This document shows, one piece after another, positions 25,255-33,364 of a stretch of 64,000 nt of DNA. Source of the stretch: Empedobacter stercoris (GTDB lineage: Bacteria; Bacteroidota; Bacteroidia; Flavobacteriales; Weeksellaceae); assembly GCF_020281205.1 (NCBI RefSeq), contig NZ_JACXZC010000011.1, positions 22,705-86,704 on the forward strand. The letters run 5' to 3'. Position 1 is the stretch's first letter. Each line of letters starts with the position of its first letter. The notes under the pieces are model-generated. The model had not been told where the DNA came from, did no database searches, and saw only the letters and a program-made list of their open reading frames with translations. Position numbers and translations under genes: made by a program.

Positions 25255-26580
25255 ATGCTTAAAAAATTAATACTTTTCACTTCGTTTGTAATAACATTAT
25301 TATTCAATTCTTGTTCTGATGATGATTTTGGAGCAAATGCTGTTCAAACAATTAATTTTACAACGTATGTAAAATTTGATGCTGATTTTGATCATACCAA
25401 AAAACCTATTCATGCCAAAACAGTTCTGAAAAATACACAAACTGGCATTACGCATGAAGCTTTAACGAATGATAATGGTGAAGCTATTTTTCCTAATTTG
25501 ACACCAGGAATATATTCAGCAAATGTGAGTTTTTCTATTACTCCAGCTCAATTCGAGGATTTATTTGGTTATCCTACAGATTCAGAAGATAATGTTGAGT
25601 TTAGTGGTGCTGCACAAAATATTACCATTAACTCATCAAATGTATCTTTAGAAATCGAGTTAACTTCTACGAAAACAATTGGTGGATTAATCTTGAAACA
25701 AATTTATTACGGTGGTTCACACATCAAAGAAGGTGCAATGTTTAGAGATCAATTTATTGAGATTTATAACAATTCAAGTGAAGTTCTTTATGCAGATGGG
25801 TTAATATTTGGTCAATTATTTGGTGCTAATACGGTAGAAAATCAACCTTATTCTCAACCAAATGGTCAGTTAGATTGGTCGAAAGGTGAAGGAAATAAAG
25901 TAGGTGCAAGTGCAAATACCGATTTTGTGTATGTATCTCACGCTATTCGTATTCCTGGGGATGGTACAACTTATGCTGTTCAGCCAGGTGAAAGTATCAC
26001 AATTGCACAAACAGCAATCAATCACAAAGGAAATTATTATGATGCCAATGGTAAATTAATCGAGATTCTAAAACCAGAATTAACAGTCGATTTATCCAAT
26101 GCTGATTTTGAAGTGAATATGACAGAATATTTAGGCTCTCAATATTCGTATGATATTCAAAATCATGCTGTTCCTGATATGGATATTGTGTGGTGGGTTT
26201 CAGGTAGAGATTTAATTTTAGACAATTTAGGTCGTCAAGCATTTATCTTATTTAGAGCTTCTAACGAAGAAATTAATGGGTTTGGAAAGGTGAAAAATCC
26301 AAATAATAAGACTTCATACGAATATCTTCAATTACCGAATGAAAAGATTGTGGATGGCGTAGAAACCACTCAAGATATGGGAAGTAAATTGGTTCCGAAA
26401 AAATTACAAAATAAACAAGATGCAGGATATTCATATTTAACAGCAGGACCTTATTCATCAACATCTATTATTCGTAAAACACAGAAAACAATAAATGGTC
26501 GTATTATCTTGAAGGATACCAATAATTCTACAAACGATTTTGTGAATATTAAAGCTGAACCGAAAATTTTTGCGCAATAG
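25255..26580 (+). CDS. DUF4876-type lipoprotein with lamin-tail-like domain
   Basis: A 441-residue lipoprotein: residues 1-19 form a signal peptide with lipobox LFNSC, modified at C20 and followed by SDDD. About residues 35-125 look like a carboxypeptidase-regulatory-like sandwich (VLKNTQTGITHEALTNDNGEAIF). From about 140 the sequence GLILKQIYYGG, later FIEIYNNSSEVLYADGL, resembles a lamin-tail-type beta-sandwich; this fits DUF4876 as I recall it. A tandem Trp pair W313-W314 stands in DIVWWVSGRD. It is probably at the cell surface or in the periplasm next to the receptor. I use the ATG at 25255 because the start at 25213 would overlap the receptor gene and hide the signal peptide. Confidence 0.75.
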   Translation: MLKKLILFTSFVITLLFNSCSDDDFGANAVQTINFTTYVKFDADFDHTKKPIHAKTVLKNTQTGITHEALTNDNGEAIFPNLTPGIYSANVSFSITPAQFEDLFGYPTDSEDNVEFSGAAQNITINSSNVSLEIELTSTKTIGGLILKQIYYGGSHIKEGAMFRDQFIEIYNNSSEVLYADGLIFGQLFGANTVENQPYSQPNGQLDWSKGEGNKVGASANTDFVYVSHAIRIPGDGTTYAVQPGESITIAQTAINHKGNYYDANGKLIEILKPELTVDLSNADFEVNMTEYLGSQYSYDIQNHAVPDMDIVWWVSGRDLILDNLGRQAFILFRASNEEINGFGKVKNPNNKTSYEYLQLPNEKIVDGVETTQDMGSKLVPKKLQNKQDAGYSYLTAGPYSSTSIIRKTQKTINGRIILKDTNNSTNDFVNIKAEPKIFAQ

Positions 26581-26591
26581 AAATATAGAAC

Positions 26592-28190
26592 ATGAAATCA
26601 ATTGATTTAACAACATACGACAATAAATTTTTGAGAATCGCTTCTTTTACTTGTTTATTTTTTGCAAGTCAATTGTTCGCGCAAGAAAATGATTCGATAA
26701 AAGTGACTTCTAACGAAGCAGAGCAATTTATCAAAGATTTGAATTGGGAATTGCCTATTGCAACGCATTCTTTACCAATAAAAGATTATACACATACCGG
26801 AATTTATTTCAATCATAAAAACAATCAATTTACTCGTAAACAAACAGCAGAAGAAACAAATCGTTATGGTTTTCTAAGCGAAGGTTTATACACGACAGAA
26901 AATGGTTACAAAATTTTTGGAACGATAAACCTTGAAAAGTTTACAGAAAAAAATCTTAGTTGGAATCTTTCTGACGAACGTACAGATGAACAACAAGTAT
27001 TGTCGCCACAGTATTTTTACGTGCCACGTGCTGCTGATTGGGATAATCAGCGCTATTTGATTCGTGGAGGAGTTTCTAAAAATTTCGGAAAAATGACATT
27101 AGCTGCAAAAGCTGAATTAAATGTCAATAAAATGGCTCGTAAATTAGATCCTCGACCTGAAATTAAAAACAATCAATTAGTCGGTGAAATTCAGGCTACT
27201 TACGAAATTATGGACGGTCATCAACTTTTTGTTTTAGGAGCTTATGGGCGAAAAAACAAAGATTTTAGTATCGTTTATAAAAATAGAAATTTGGATGTTG
27301 AAGCTTATCCAGAAACCTATTTACGTTATATGGCAGGATATGGTCGTGTGATTAATAACCCGTTGAGAAATAAAATTGATAATGAAAAATCACTTTATCA
27401 ATATTTTACTCGAAATATTAGTTCAAAAATTGGTGGTGGTTATCAATTTAGTTCTGACAATACACGTCTGATTTTAGGTTATAATTACCAAGAAAATCAA
27501 CAACGTATGTATGATAGCAAAACGAAGGAAGATAAATTCTTTATTTACGTTTGGGATATCAATGAGCAATTTGTTTATGCCAATTTCATGACAACGTTTG
27601 ATAACAATACGATGAATGCTCGTTTAGATTTCTCGAGAAAAGATGGTGAAAATTATGATGTTTCAATTGGTGGAATGAACTATCAAAATCGTTTACAAAA
27701 TGCGAATTTAGATGTTAATTTGGCGAATCGTGATCAATTAAAAATGAATTATTTCATTGGTTTCAAATCAAGTTATAATCAAAATAAATATTACGATGCA
27801 TTAGCAATTTATACCATGAAAATTAAATCGTTGGATGTTGGTGTTTATGGGAATAAAGATGTTATGTTGAATAATAAATCAAAAATAAATATAGGTTTAG
27901 CTTTTAATTATTATGCGCTACTTGATTCCTATTTTGATTATACGAAAATGACAGGTATTAATGAAGATACATTTTATAACAATGTAGCCGCTTATGATTA
28001 TGCTTACAATACAACAGATCATCTTGATGCATCCACCTCTATACGCTTCATTTTACCGATTAAAAATAATAAGACAATCGAGCTATATACACAGTTAAAA
28101 GGTATATTTGCAACAAATAAAAGTAATTTTACCCGAATTAATACAGACAATACCTATTGGATGAACTTCGGAATTCAATTAAATTATTAA
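26592..28190 (+). CDS. DUF6850-type outer-membrane beta-barrel protein
   Basis: A 532-residue protein with a signal peptide whose hydrophobic core (SFTCLFFASQLFAQ) comes after an unusually long polar start of about 15 residues. The mature part is a series of alternating amphipathic strands ending in an aromatic residue (MNFGIQLNY), typical of outer-membrane barrels. The region YFYVPRAADWDNQRYLIRGGVSKNFG and its place after a DUF4876 gene fit DUF6850-type barrels as I remember them. No enzymatic motif is seen. It starts 11 bases after the lipoprotein gene and ends 1 base before the peroxidase gene, so the genes are tightly coupled. Confidence 0.7.
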   Translation: MKSIDLTTYDNKFLRIASFTCLFFASQLFAQENDSIKVTSNEAEQFIKDLNWELPIATHSLPIKDYTHTGIYFNHKNNQFTRKQTAEETNRYGFLSEGLYTTENGYKIFGTINLEKFTEKNLSWNLSDERTDEQQVLSPQYFYVPRAADWDNQRYLIRGGVSKNFGKMTLAAKAELNVNKMARKLDPRPEIKNNQLVGEIQATYEIMDGHQLFVLGAYGRKNKDFSIVYKNRNLDVEAYPETYLRYMAGYGRVINNPLRNKIDNEKSLYQYFTRNISSKIGGGYQFSSDNTRLILGYNYQENQQRMYDSKTKEDKFFIYVWDINEQFVYANFMTTFDNNTMNARLDFSRKDGENYDVSIGGMNYQNRLQNANLDVNLANRDQLKMNYFIGFKSSYNQNKYYDALAIYTMKIKSLDVGVYGNKDVMLNNKSKINIGLAFNYYALLDSYFDYTKMTGINEDTFYNNVAAYDYAYNTTDHLDASTSIRFILPIKNNKTIELYTQLKGIFATNKSNFTRINTDNTYWMNFGIQLNY

Positions 28191-28191
28191 A

Positions 28192-29343
28192 ATGATTATG
28201 AAAAAAATACTTCCATTATTTGCAATAGGAGCTACTACTCTATTTTATGCATTTAACAGTAATAAAATAATCGACCAAGGTTATACAATTACCGATTTAC
28301 GAGCATTGTATAGTAGTGGAGATCAGTCTAAATGGCCTACTCCAACTGTTGACGAAAGTGTTTTGAATGATGGATTTGAGGATATTGGAACATTAGGAGA
28401 AGTTCCTTTTCCCAAAGATAATCCATATACAAAAGAAAAAGCTGAATTAGGGAAAACGTTATTTTTTGATCCTCGTTTATCCAATTCTAATCAAATTTCT
28501 TGTGCAAATTGCCATGATCCTGAATTAAATTGGGGTGATGGTCGACGTGTTCCTTATGGAGAAGACCGTCAATTGGGTACACGTAATTCACCAAGTTTAA
28601 TGAATGTGGCTTACGCTAAAGTAATGTTCTGGGATGGCCGAGCAAAAACGTTGGAAGAACAAGCTGAATTCCCAATTCGTGATAAAAAAGAAATGAATCA
28701 TCACATCGATTTTGCAACAAAAAGAATTGCTCAAATTGCTGGTTACAAAGATTTGTTCAAACAAGCTTTTGGAGACGAAAACGTATCAAATGATCGCATA
28801 ACGAAAGCAATTGCTACTTTTGAACGAACAATTTTAGCTCCAAAAAATCGTTTTGATAAATTTATTGCTGGAAAATCAGATGAATTAACAGATCAAGAAA
28901 TCGAAGGTTTACATCTTTTCCGTACAAAAGCAAGATGTATCAACTGTCACAATTCGGCTTATTTTTCGGATAATAAATTCCATAATATTGGATTAACGTA
29001 TTATGGACGAGAATACGAGGATTTAGGTTTATACAATACAACTAAATTAGCAAAAAATGTTGGGGAATTTAAAACACCTTCATTACGCGAAGTTCCACAG
29101 AATGCACCTTATATGCACAACGGATTGTTTCCAACTATTCGTGGTGTCTTAAATATGTACAATGCTGGAATGTTTCACTTTCAACCAAATGAAAAACAGA
29201 AAAATGATTCATTATTTCCTAAAACATCTGATTTGGTGAAAAAACTTAATTTAACAACTTCCGAATTAGATGCATTAGAATCCTTTTTAATGAGTCTGAA
29301 ACAGAATCAATACAAAATGCGCCCACCGCATTTACCAAAATAA
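28192..29343 (+). CDS. Di-haem cytochrome c peroxidase / MauG family protein
   Basis: A 383-residue exported protein with an N-terminal hydrophobic segment (residues about 3-21) that may be a signal peptide or anchor. It has two c-type haem sites, C104-A-N-C-H108 and C249-I-N-C-H253, and the family blocks LFFDPRLSNSNQISC, MFWDGRAKTLEEQAEFPI and FKTPSLREVPQNAPYMHNG. Family members reduce hydrogen peroxide or, as in MauG and MbnH, use it to oxidise a partner protein. Its place as last gene of a TonB receptor/lipoprotein operon suggests that it acts on the ligand or on a partner protein. ATG at 28192; the ATG two codons later is equally possible. Confidence 0.9.
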   Translation: MIMKKILPLFAIGATTLFYAFNSNKIIDQGYTITDLRALYSSGDQSKWPTPTVDESVLNDGFEDIGTLGEVPFPKDNPYTKEKAELGKTLFFDPRLSNSNQISCANCHDPELNWGDGRRVPYGEDRQLGTRNSPSLMNVAYAKVMFWDGRAKTLEEQAEFPIRDKKEMNHHIDFATKRIAQIAGYKDLFKQAFGDENVSNDRITKAIATFERTILAPKNRFDKFIAGKSDELTDQEIEGLHLFRTKARCINCHNSAYFSDNKFHNIGLTYYGREYEDLGLYNTTKLAKNVGEFKTPSLREVPQNAPYMHNGLFPTIRGVLNMYNAGMFHFQPNEKQKNDSLFPKTSDLVKKLNLTTSELDALESFLMSLKQNQYKMRPPHLPK

Positions 29344-29346
29344 AAT

Positions 29347-29388
29347 TATATCAGAAAATGCCTCAATTTTGAGGCGTTTTTTGATATA
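29347..29388 (+). terminator. Terminator of the TonB receptor operon
   Basis: A core stem GCCTCAA (29360-29366) / TTGAGGC (29369-29375) is followed by GTTTTTT. Flanking TATATCA and TGATATA extend it to a longer imperfect hairpin. Confidence 0.85.
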
Positions 29389-29424
29389 ATTCGTTTATAT
29401 ATAAATCATTATTAAACTTTTAAG

Positions 29425-29823
29425 TTGAGAAAGCAATATCATTTTCGTCGAATCAATCAACAACTTTATATTTGGGATGTTGATCGGTTGATTAGCTTAA
29501 CACAAAATATTCTGCCAAAAAAAATTCCTTTAAGTGCTATCAGCGAATTAAACGAGCCTTATTGGTACAGCTATGAAGGAGATGTTCCTACATGTAAATC
29601 GATTGCCGAACATATGATTTTGGTGAATAATGCTGATCTTTCGTATCCTATTATTTTATGTCCAGAAGGTAAAATAATGGATGGCATGCATCGCGTCGTG
29701 AAAGCATATTTAAATGGTCATATTTCAATTCATGCTTATCAATTAAAAAAACTTCCTGAACCTGATTTTATAGATGCAGATCCGCAAGACTTACCTTATG
29801 AAGACGATAATCTTATTTTATAA
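29425..29823 (+). CDS. Stand-alone ParB/sulfiredoxin-fold protein
   Basis: A 132-residue protein with the ParB-like core motif in ILCPEGKIMDGMHRVVKAYL (around residues 77-96), where ParB proteins read GxxRxxA/DG-HR. It lacks the helix-turn-helix and C-terminal domains of chromosomal ParB, so it is a single nuclease/CTPase-fold domain of unknown function. The only usable start is the TTG at 29425, preceded by TAAACTTTTAAG. It lies between the TonB operon terminator and a copper ATPase gene and shows no link to either. Confidence 0.65.
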   Translation: MRKQYHFRRINQQLYIWDVDRLISLTQNILPKKIPLSAISELNEPYWYSYEGDVPTCKSIAEHMILVNNADLSYPIILCPEGKIMDGMHRVVKAYLNGHISIHAYQLKKLPEPDFIDADPQDLPYEDDNLIL

Positions 29824-29892
29824 ATTTATTCTACAATTGTATAACATAATTTCTTAAAAATTACTTGAAATTTGTAGTATAAAATAACTATT

Positions 29893-32295
29893 ATGAAAGT
29901 GCAAACCCTTATTATACCGCTTCTTAATTTAGAAACGCAAGAACAAGTTTCTAAATTGAACCAAATGATATCTGAAGTTGAAAATCTGGATAGTTTTTTT
30001 ATTGATTTATCAAATAAAAGTGTTTCGCTGACGGCAAAAAAAATGCCTAAAGTAGCAGCTAAAGTTTTTCAAATCCTAAAACAAAATAATTTCAAAATCG
30101 ATTCTGTCGAAAAAAATTACCCCGTACTTAACATGACTTGTGCTTCATGTGCAAGTAGCTCGCAGGCAAACTTAAAACGTCAACCAGGTGTTGTGAATGC
30201 TGAAGTGAATTATGGAAATGGAATGGGAAAAATAGAATATATTCCTTCTTTAACTTCTCCCGAAAATTTAAAAAATGCATTAGTTGAGGTTGGATTTGAT
30301 TTAGTGATTGATGAATCAAAAAATCAAGACGAAGAAATAGAACAACTTCATGAAGATAAATACCTATCACTAAAAAAGAACGTGATATGGGCGCTTGTTT
30401 TTGGTATTCCTTTGTTCATTATAGGAATGTTTTTTATGAATATGCCTTATGGTAATTATATCATGTGGGCGCTTTCTACTCCTATTCTCTTTATTTTCGG
30501 TCAACAATTTTTTGTTGGTGCGTGGAAACAATTGAAAAATAAGACAGCTAATATGGATACTTTAGTGGCATTAAGTACTGGTGTAGCTTATATATTCAGT
30601 GTTTTCAATACATTATTTCCAGAATATTGGCACAGCAAAGGTTTACACGCTCATCCTTATTTTGAAGCAGCTGGTTTGATTATCGTTTTTATTTTGATTG
30701 GTAAATTGATGGAAGAACGTGCGAAGGGAAATACATCTGAAGCAATCAAAAAATTAATAGGTCTGCAACCCAATACGGTTTCTGTTTTAAAAAATGGAAA
30801 TCAAGTTGAAGTAAAAATTGAAGATGTGCAAATTGGAGACTTGATTTTATCTAAACCTGGAGATAAAATTGCCGTTGATGGAATAATTATTTCTGGAGAT
30901 ACTTTTATCGATGAAAGTTCTTTAACTGGTGAACCTCTTCCTGTCGAAAAAGGAGTTGATGCTACTGTTTTTTCAGGAACGTTGAACCAAAATTCTCCTA
31001 TTCAATATAAAGCCTTAAAAGTTGGTAATGATACACTCTTAGCTCAAATCATTCAGTCTGTGAAGAATGCACAAGGTAGCAAGGCGCCAGTTCAACAATT
31101 GGTGGATAAAATAGCAGGAATTTTTGTTCCGATTGTAATTATCATAGCAATTTTAACTTTTATTACATGGTTAGTTTTAGGTCAAGAAAATGCGTTTACC
31201 ATGGCACTTTTATCCATGATAACTGTATTGGTTATCGCTTGTCCTTGCGCACTTGGTTTGGCTACACCTACTGCAATTATGGTTGGAATGGGAAAAGGAG
31301 CTGAACAAGGAATTTTAATTAAAAATGCTGAAAGTTTAGAATTAGCAAAGAAAATTGATACGATTATCTTAGATAAAACAGGAACAATTACAGAAGGAAA
31401 ACCTAAAGTACAAGAATTAATTTGGTTTGATGATTCTGCTAAAAATATACTTTATACCATCGAAAATAATTCGCAACATCCCTTAGCCAAAGCTATTATT
31501 GCACATATTGGTAAACAAGAAAATTTATCGGATTTGAAAGTTGAAGATGTTTCTGGAAAAGGATTAAAAGCAACTCGTTTGAACAAAGAATATTATGTTG
31601 GGAAAATAAGTTGGATGAACGAATTGAACATTCAAATTGAGGAGAATGTTAAACAAACAATTCAAGATTTTTCAACTAAAAATTATACCACTTCTTTCTT
31701 TGGTGATAATGAAAAAGTTTTAGGTTTGATTGGAATTTCAGATGAAATAAAAGCAACTTCTATTGAAGCTATAAAAGCATTTCATGAAAAAGGAATTGAG
31801 GTTTGGATGGTGACTGGTGACAATGAATTTTCTGCGAATGCAATTGCTAAACAAATTGGAATTGAACAAGTTGTATCGAATGCTTTACCTCATGATAAAA
31901 TGAATATCATCAAAAATTTACAAAATAAAGGAAAAATTGTTGCGATGGTTGGTGATGGAATTAATGACAGTGCAGCTTTGGCACAAGCAGATGTTTCGAT
32001 TGCGATGGGAAATGGTTCTGATATTGCAATTGATGTTGCCGAAGTAACGTTAATCGGTGGCGATTTAACAAAAATTAATCATGCGATTAATCTTTCAACA
32101 CAAACAGTCAAGACTATTCATCAAAATTTATTCTGGGCATTTATTTATAATGTAATCGGTATTCCAATTGCGGCAGGTGTTCTTTATCCAATCAACGGAT
32201 TTTTATTAGACCCAATGATTGCAGGAGCTGCAATGGCTATGAGCAGTGTAAGTGTTGTAACAAACAGTTTATTACTGAAATATAAAAAGATTTAA
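29893..32295 (+). CDS. copA: Copper-translocating P1B-type ATPase
   Basis: An 800-residue heavy-metal ATPase. Residues about 1-72 look like a degenerate HMA fold with no Cys pair; residues about 77-145 are a second HMA domain with M81-T-C83-A-S-C86. Eight membrane helices follow, with the transport motif C450-P-C452, phosphorylation site D494 in DKTGT, the TGEP actuator motif, HPLAKAI and GDGINDS. CPC with a C-terminal MSxSSV-like helix (AMAMSSVSVVTNSLLLK) indicates Cu(I) export from the cytoplasm. No chaperone or regulator gene sits beside it. A GAAATTTG -7-like box lies upstream. Confidence 0.9.
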   Translation: MKVQTLIIPLLNLETQEQVSKLNQMISEVENLDSFFIDLSNKSVSLTAKKMPKVAAKVFQILKQNNFKIDSVEKNYPVLNMTCASCASSSQANLKRQPGVVNAEVNYGNGMGKIEYIPSLTSPENLKNALVEVGFDLVIDESKNQDEEIEQLHEDKYLSLKKNVIWALVFGIPLFIIGMFFMNMPYGNYIMWALSTPILFIFGQQFFVGAWKQLKNKTANMDTLVALSTGVAYIFSVFNTLFPEYWHSKGLHAHPYFEAAGLIIVFILIGKLMEERAKGNTSEAIKKLIGLQPNTVSVLKNGNQVEVKIEDVQIGDLILSKPGDKIAVDGIIISGDTFIDESSLTGEPLPVEKGVDATVFSGTLNQNSPIQYKALKVGNDTLLAQIIQSVKNAQGSKAPVQQLVDKIAGIFVPIVIIIAILTFITWLVLGQENAFTMALLSMITVLVIACPCALGLATPTAIMVGMGKGAEQGILIKNAESLELAKKIDTIILDKTGTITEGKPKVQELIWFDDSAKNILYTIENNSQHPLAKAIIAHIGKQENLSDLKVEDVSGKGLKATRLNKEYYVGKISWMNELNIQIEENVKQTIQDFSTKNYTTSFFGDNEKVLGLIGISDEIKATSIEAIKAFHEKGIEVWMVTGDNEFSANAIAKQIGIEQVVSNALPHDKMNIIKNLQNKGKIVAMVGDGINDSAALAQADVSIAMGNGSDIAIDVAEVTLIGGDLTKINHAINLSTQTVKTIHQNLFWAFIYNVIGIPIAAGVLYPINGFLLDPMIAGAAMAMSSVSVVTNSLLLKYKKI

Positions 32296-32306
32296 AACCT
32301 TCATAA

Positions 32307-32344
32307 ATCAATAAATCGACTAAATATTTAGTCGATTTATTGAT
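32307..32344. terminator. Perfect 38-base palindrome between convergent genes
   Basis: The two 19-base halves (32307-32325 and 32326-32344, core GACTAAATATTTAGTC) are exact complements with no spacer. It lies between the copA stop (32295) and the RES gene stop (32348). The stem is AT-rich and the T-runs are short, so termination in both directions is likely but not certain. Confidence 0.7.
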
Positions 32345-32347
32345 GCT

Positions 32348-32800
32348 TTATAATAAACGATCATCCCAATTGTAATCTTCTATTTCTTTGATTTTTACTT
32401 TCGAAGAAAAATCGGGATGTTTTGTATTAATTAAATAATTGTATTCTTTCGGAATGATTGACGAAGGAACTTTCATCACCAAATATTTAAAATCTTGATA
32501 CCAAGCAGATCCAATTTCTTGTAGTTTCGGATAAGACTCTACAGATTGCCAATTTTTGGGTAATTTAGAATCCTTTACATTGTAAATTTCATCTTCTGTA
32601 CAATCAATTTCAATTACCAATAATTTATACGAATTGTCAATCGTAATTGAACTGCGGTGAACCACTAATTCTAAGGTTGATAATGCGCGTGTACTTCCCG
32701 AATAAATTACAAATTCATCATTTTTGTTCCATCTGTTGGCAACACCAGAAGCTTGTAATGATTTTGCATATTTAGCTTTACGTATATTGTAAACTAACAT
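32348..32800 (-). CDS. RES-domain toxin (NAD+ phosphorylase type)
   Basis: A 150-residue RES-domain protein. The conserved residues of the family are visible as the Arg in GVANRWN, the Tyr and Ser in FVIYSGSTRALSTLELVVH, and the downstream SAWYQDF. RES toxins degrade NAD+ in the cell when free of antitoxin. The gene begins 2 bases after the stop of the gene at 32803-33237, the usual antitoxin-toxin order, so the pair forms a type II toxin-antitoxin operon. All expected catalytic residues appear to be present. Confidence 0.88.
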   Translation of the reverse strand: MLVYNIRKAKYAKSLQASGVANRWNKNDEFVIYSGSTRALSTLELVVHRSSITIDNSYKLLVIEIDCTEDEIYNVKDSKLPKNWQSVESYPKLQEIGSAWYQDFKYLVMKVPSSIIPKEYNYLINTKHPDFSSKVKIKEIEDYNWDDRLL

Positions 32801-32802
32801 TC

Positions 32803-33237
32803 TTAAACGTTTTCTCCGTACTCAATAGCCGTTAAACGATTGTCAATGAATTTTAAACCAGATACTGTATCCAAGAAATCCATTGGTGCTTTTTTATCCA
32901 ATAAAACGTTTGGAGTTGTTAACCATTTTTCGAAATCATCTTTTGTGTTAAAAACCTCTAAACCATGTTTATACAAAGAAATTAAAAGAACAACATGCTC
33001 TTTCGTATTGTCTTTTAATGAAACGTCTTTTGTTTTATAATTTCTATATGTACGCGTTGTAATATTTAACCAATTCGAAATAATATCATCTTTTAAACCA
33101 GATAATTCGTCTAGATATTTGATGTATTTTTGATCGATATTATAACTATTTACATAGAAATAGACATTAGTGAAATCTCTTACTTCAGGAATTTCATCAA
33201 TGATTTGCTTGTAACTTTTTAGTTTTATTGTTGCCAT
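32803..33237 (-). CDS. Xre/MbcA/ParS-type antitoxin
   Basis: A 144-residue protein with an N-terminal helical region, a Xre-like helix-turn-helix (SGLKDDIISNWLNITTRTYRNYK) and a C-terminal toxin-binding region ending DTVSGLKFIDNRLTAIEYGENV, the MbcA/ParS/Xre signature. It would bind and inhibit the RES toxin encoded 2 bases downstream and repress the operon. A TATCTTTA -7-like element (33254-33261, minus strand) and a small inverted repeat just upstream could be the autoregulated promoter. Confidence 0.88.
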   Translation of the reverse strand: MATIKLKSYKQIIDEIPEVRDFTNVYFYVNSYNIDQKYIKYLDELSGLKDDIISNWLNITTRTYRNYKTKDVSLKDNTKEHVVLLISLYKHGLEVFNTKDDFEKWLTTPNVLLDKKAPMDFLDTVSGLKFIDNRLTAIEYGENV

Positions 33238-33253
33238 AATTTTAAACTTTTAC

Positions 33254-33285
33254 TAAAGATACAATTTTTCCTCTTAATAAAGGAA
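33254..33285 (-). promoter_or_regulatory. Promoter and candidate operator of the Xre-RES operon
   Basis: The minus strand has TATCTTTA (33254-33261), one mismatch from TAnnTTTG. Just upstream is the inverted repeat TTCCT...AGGAA (33268-33272 / 33281-33285), in the spacer where an autorepressor would bind. The arms are short, so this is tentative. Confidence 0.35.
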
Positions 33286-33315
33286 TTTTTTCTCAATTAT
33301 TTTAATACGTACAAA

Positions 33316-33343
33316 AAAAGAGGTTACAAAAGCAACCTCTTTT
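33316..33343. terminator. Terminator downstream of fumC
   Basis: The arms AAAAGAGGTT (33316-33325) and AACCTCTTTT (33334-33343) are perfect complements with an 8-base loop, just after the fumC stop on the minus strand. Confidence 0.85.
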
Positions 33344-33364
33344 ACTATAATGATTTATATTTTC

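Noticed and set aside
22530..26580. Reading the TonB receptor and lipoprotein as a SusC/SusD glycan uptake pair
   Set aside because: The lipoprotein has no SusD-like TPR sequence, there are no glycoside hydrolase genes nearby, and the operon contains a cytochrome peroxidase and a second barrel.
29425..29823. Chromosomal partition gene parB
   Set aside because: The protein is too short, lacks the helix-turn-helix and has no parA next to it.
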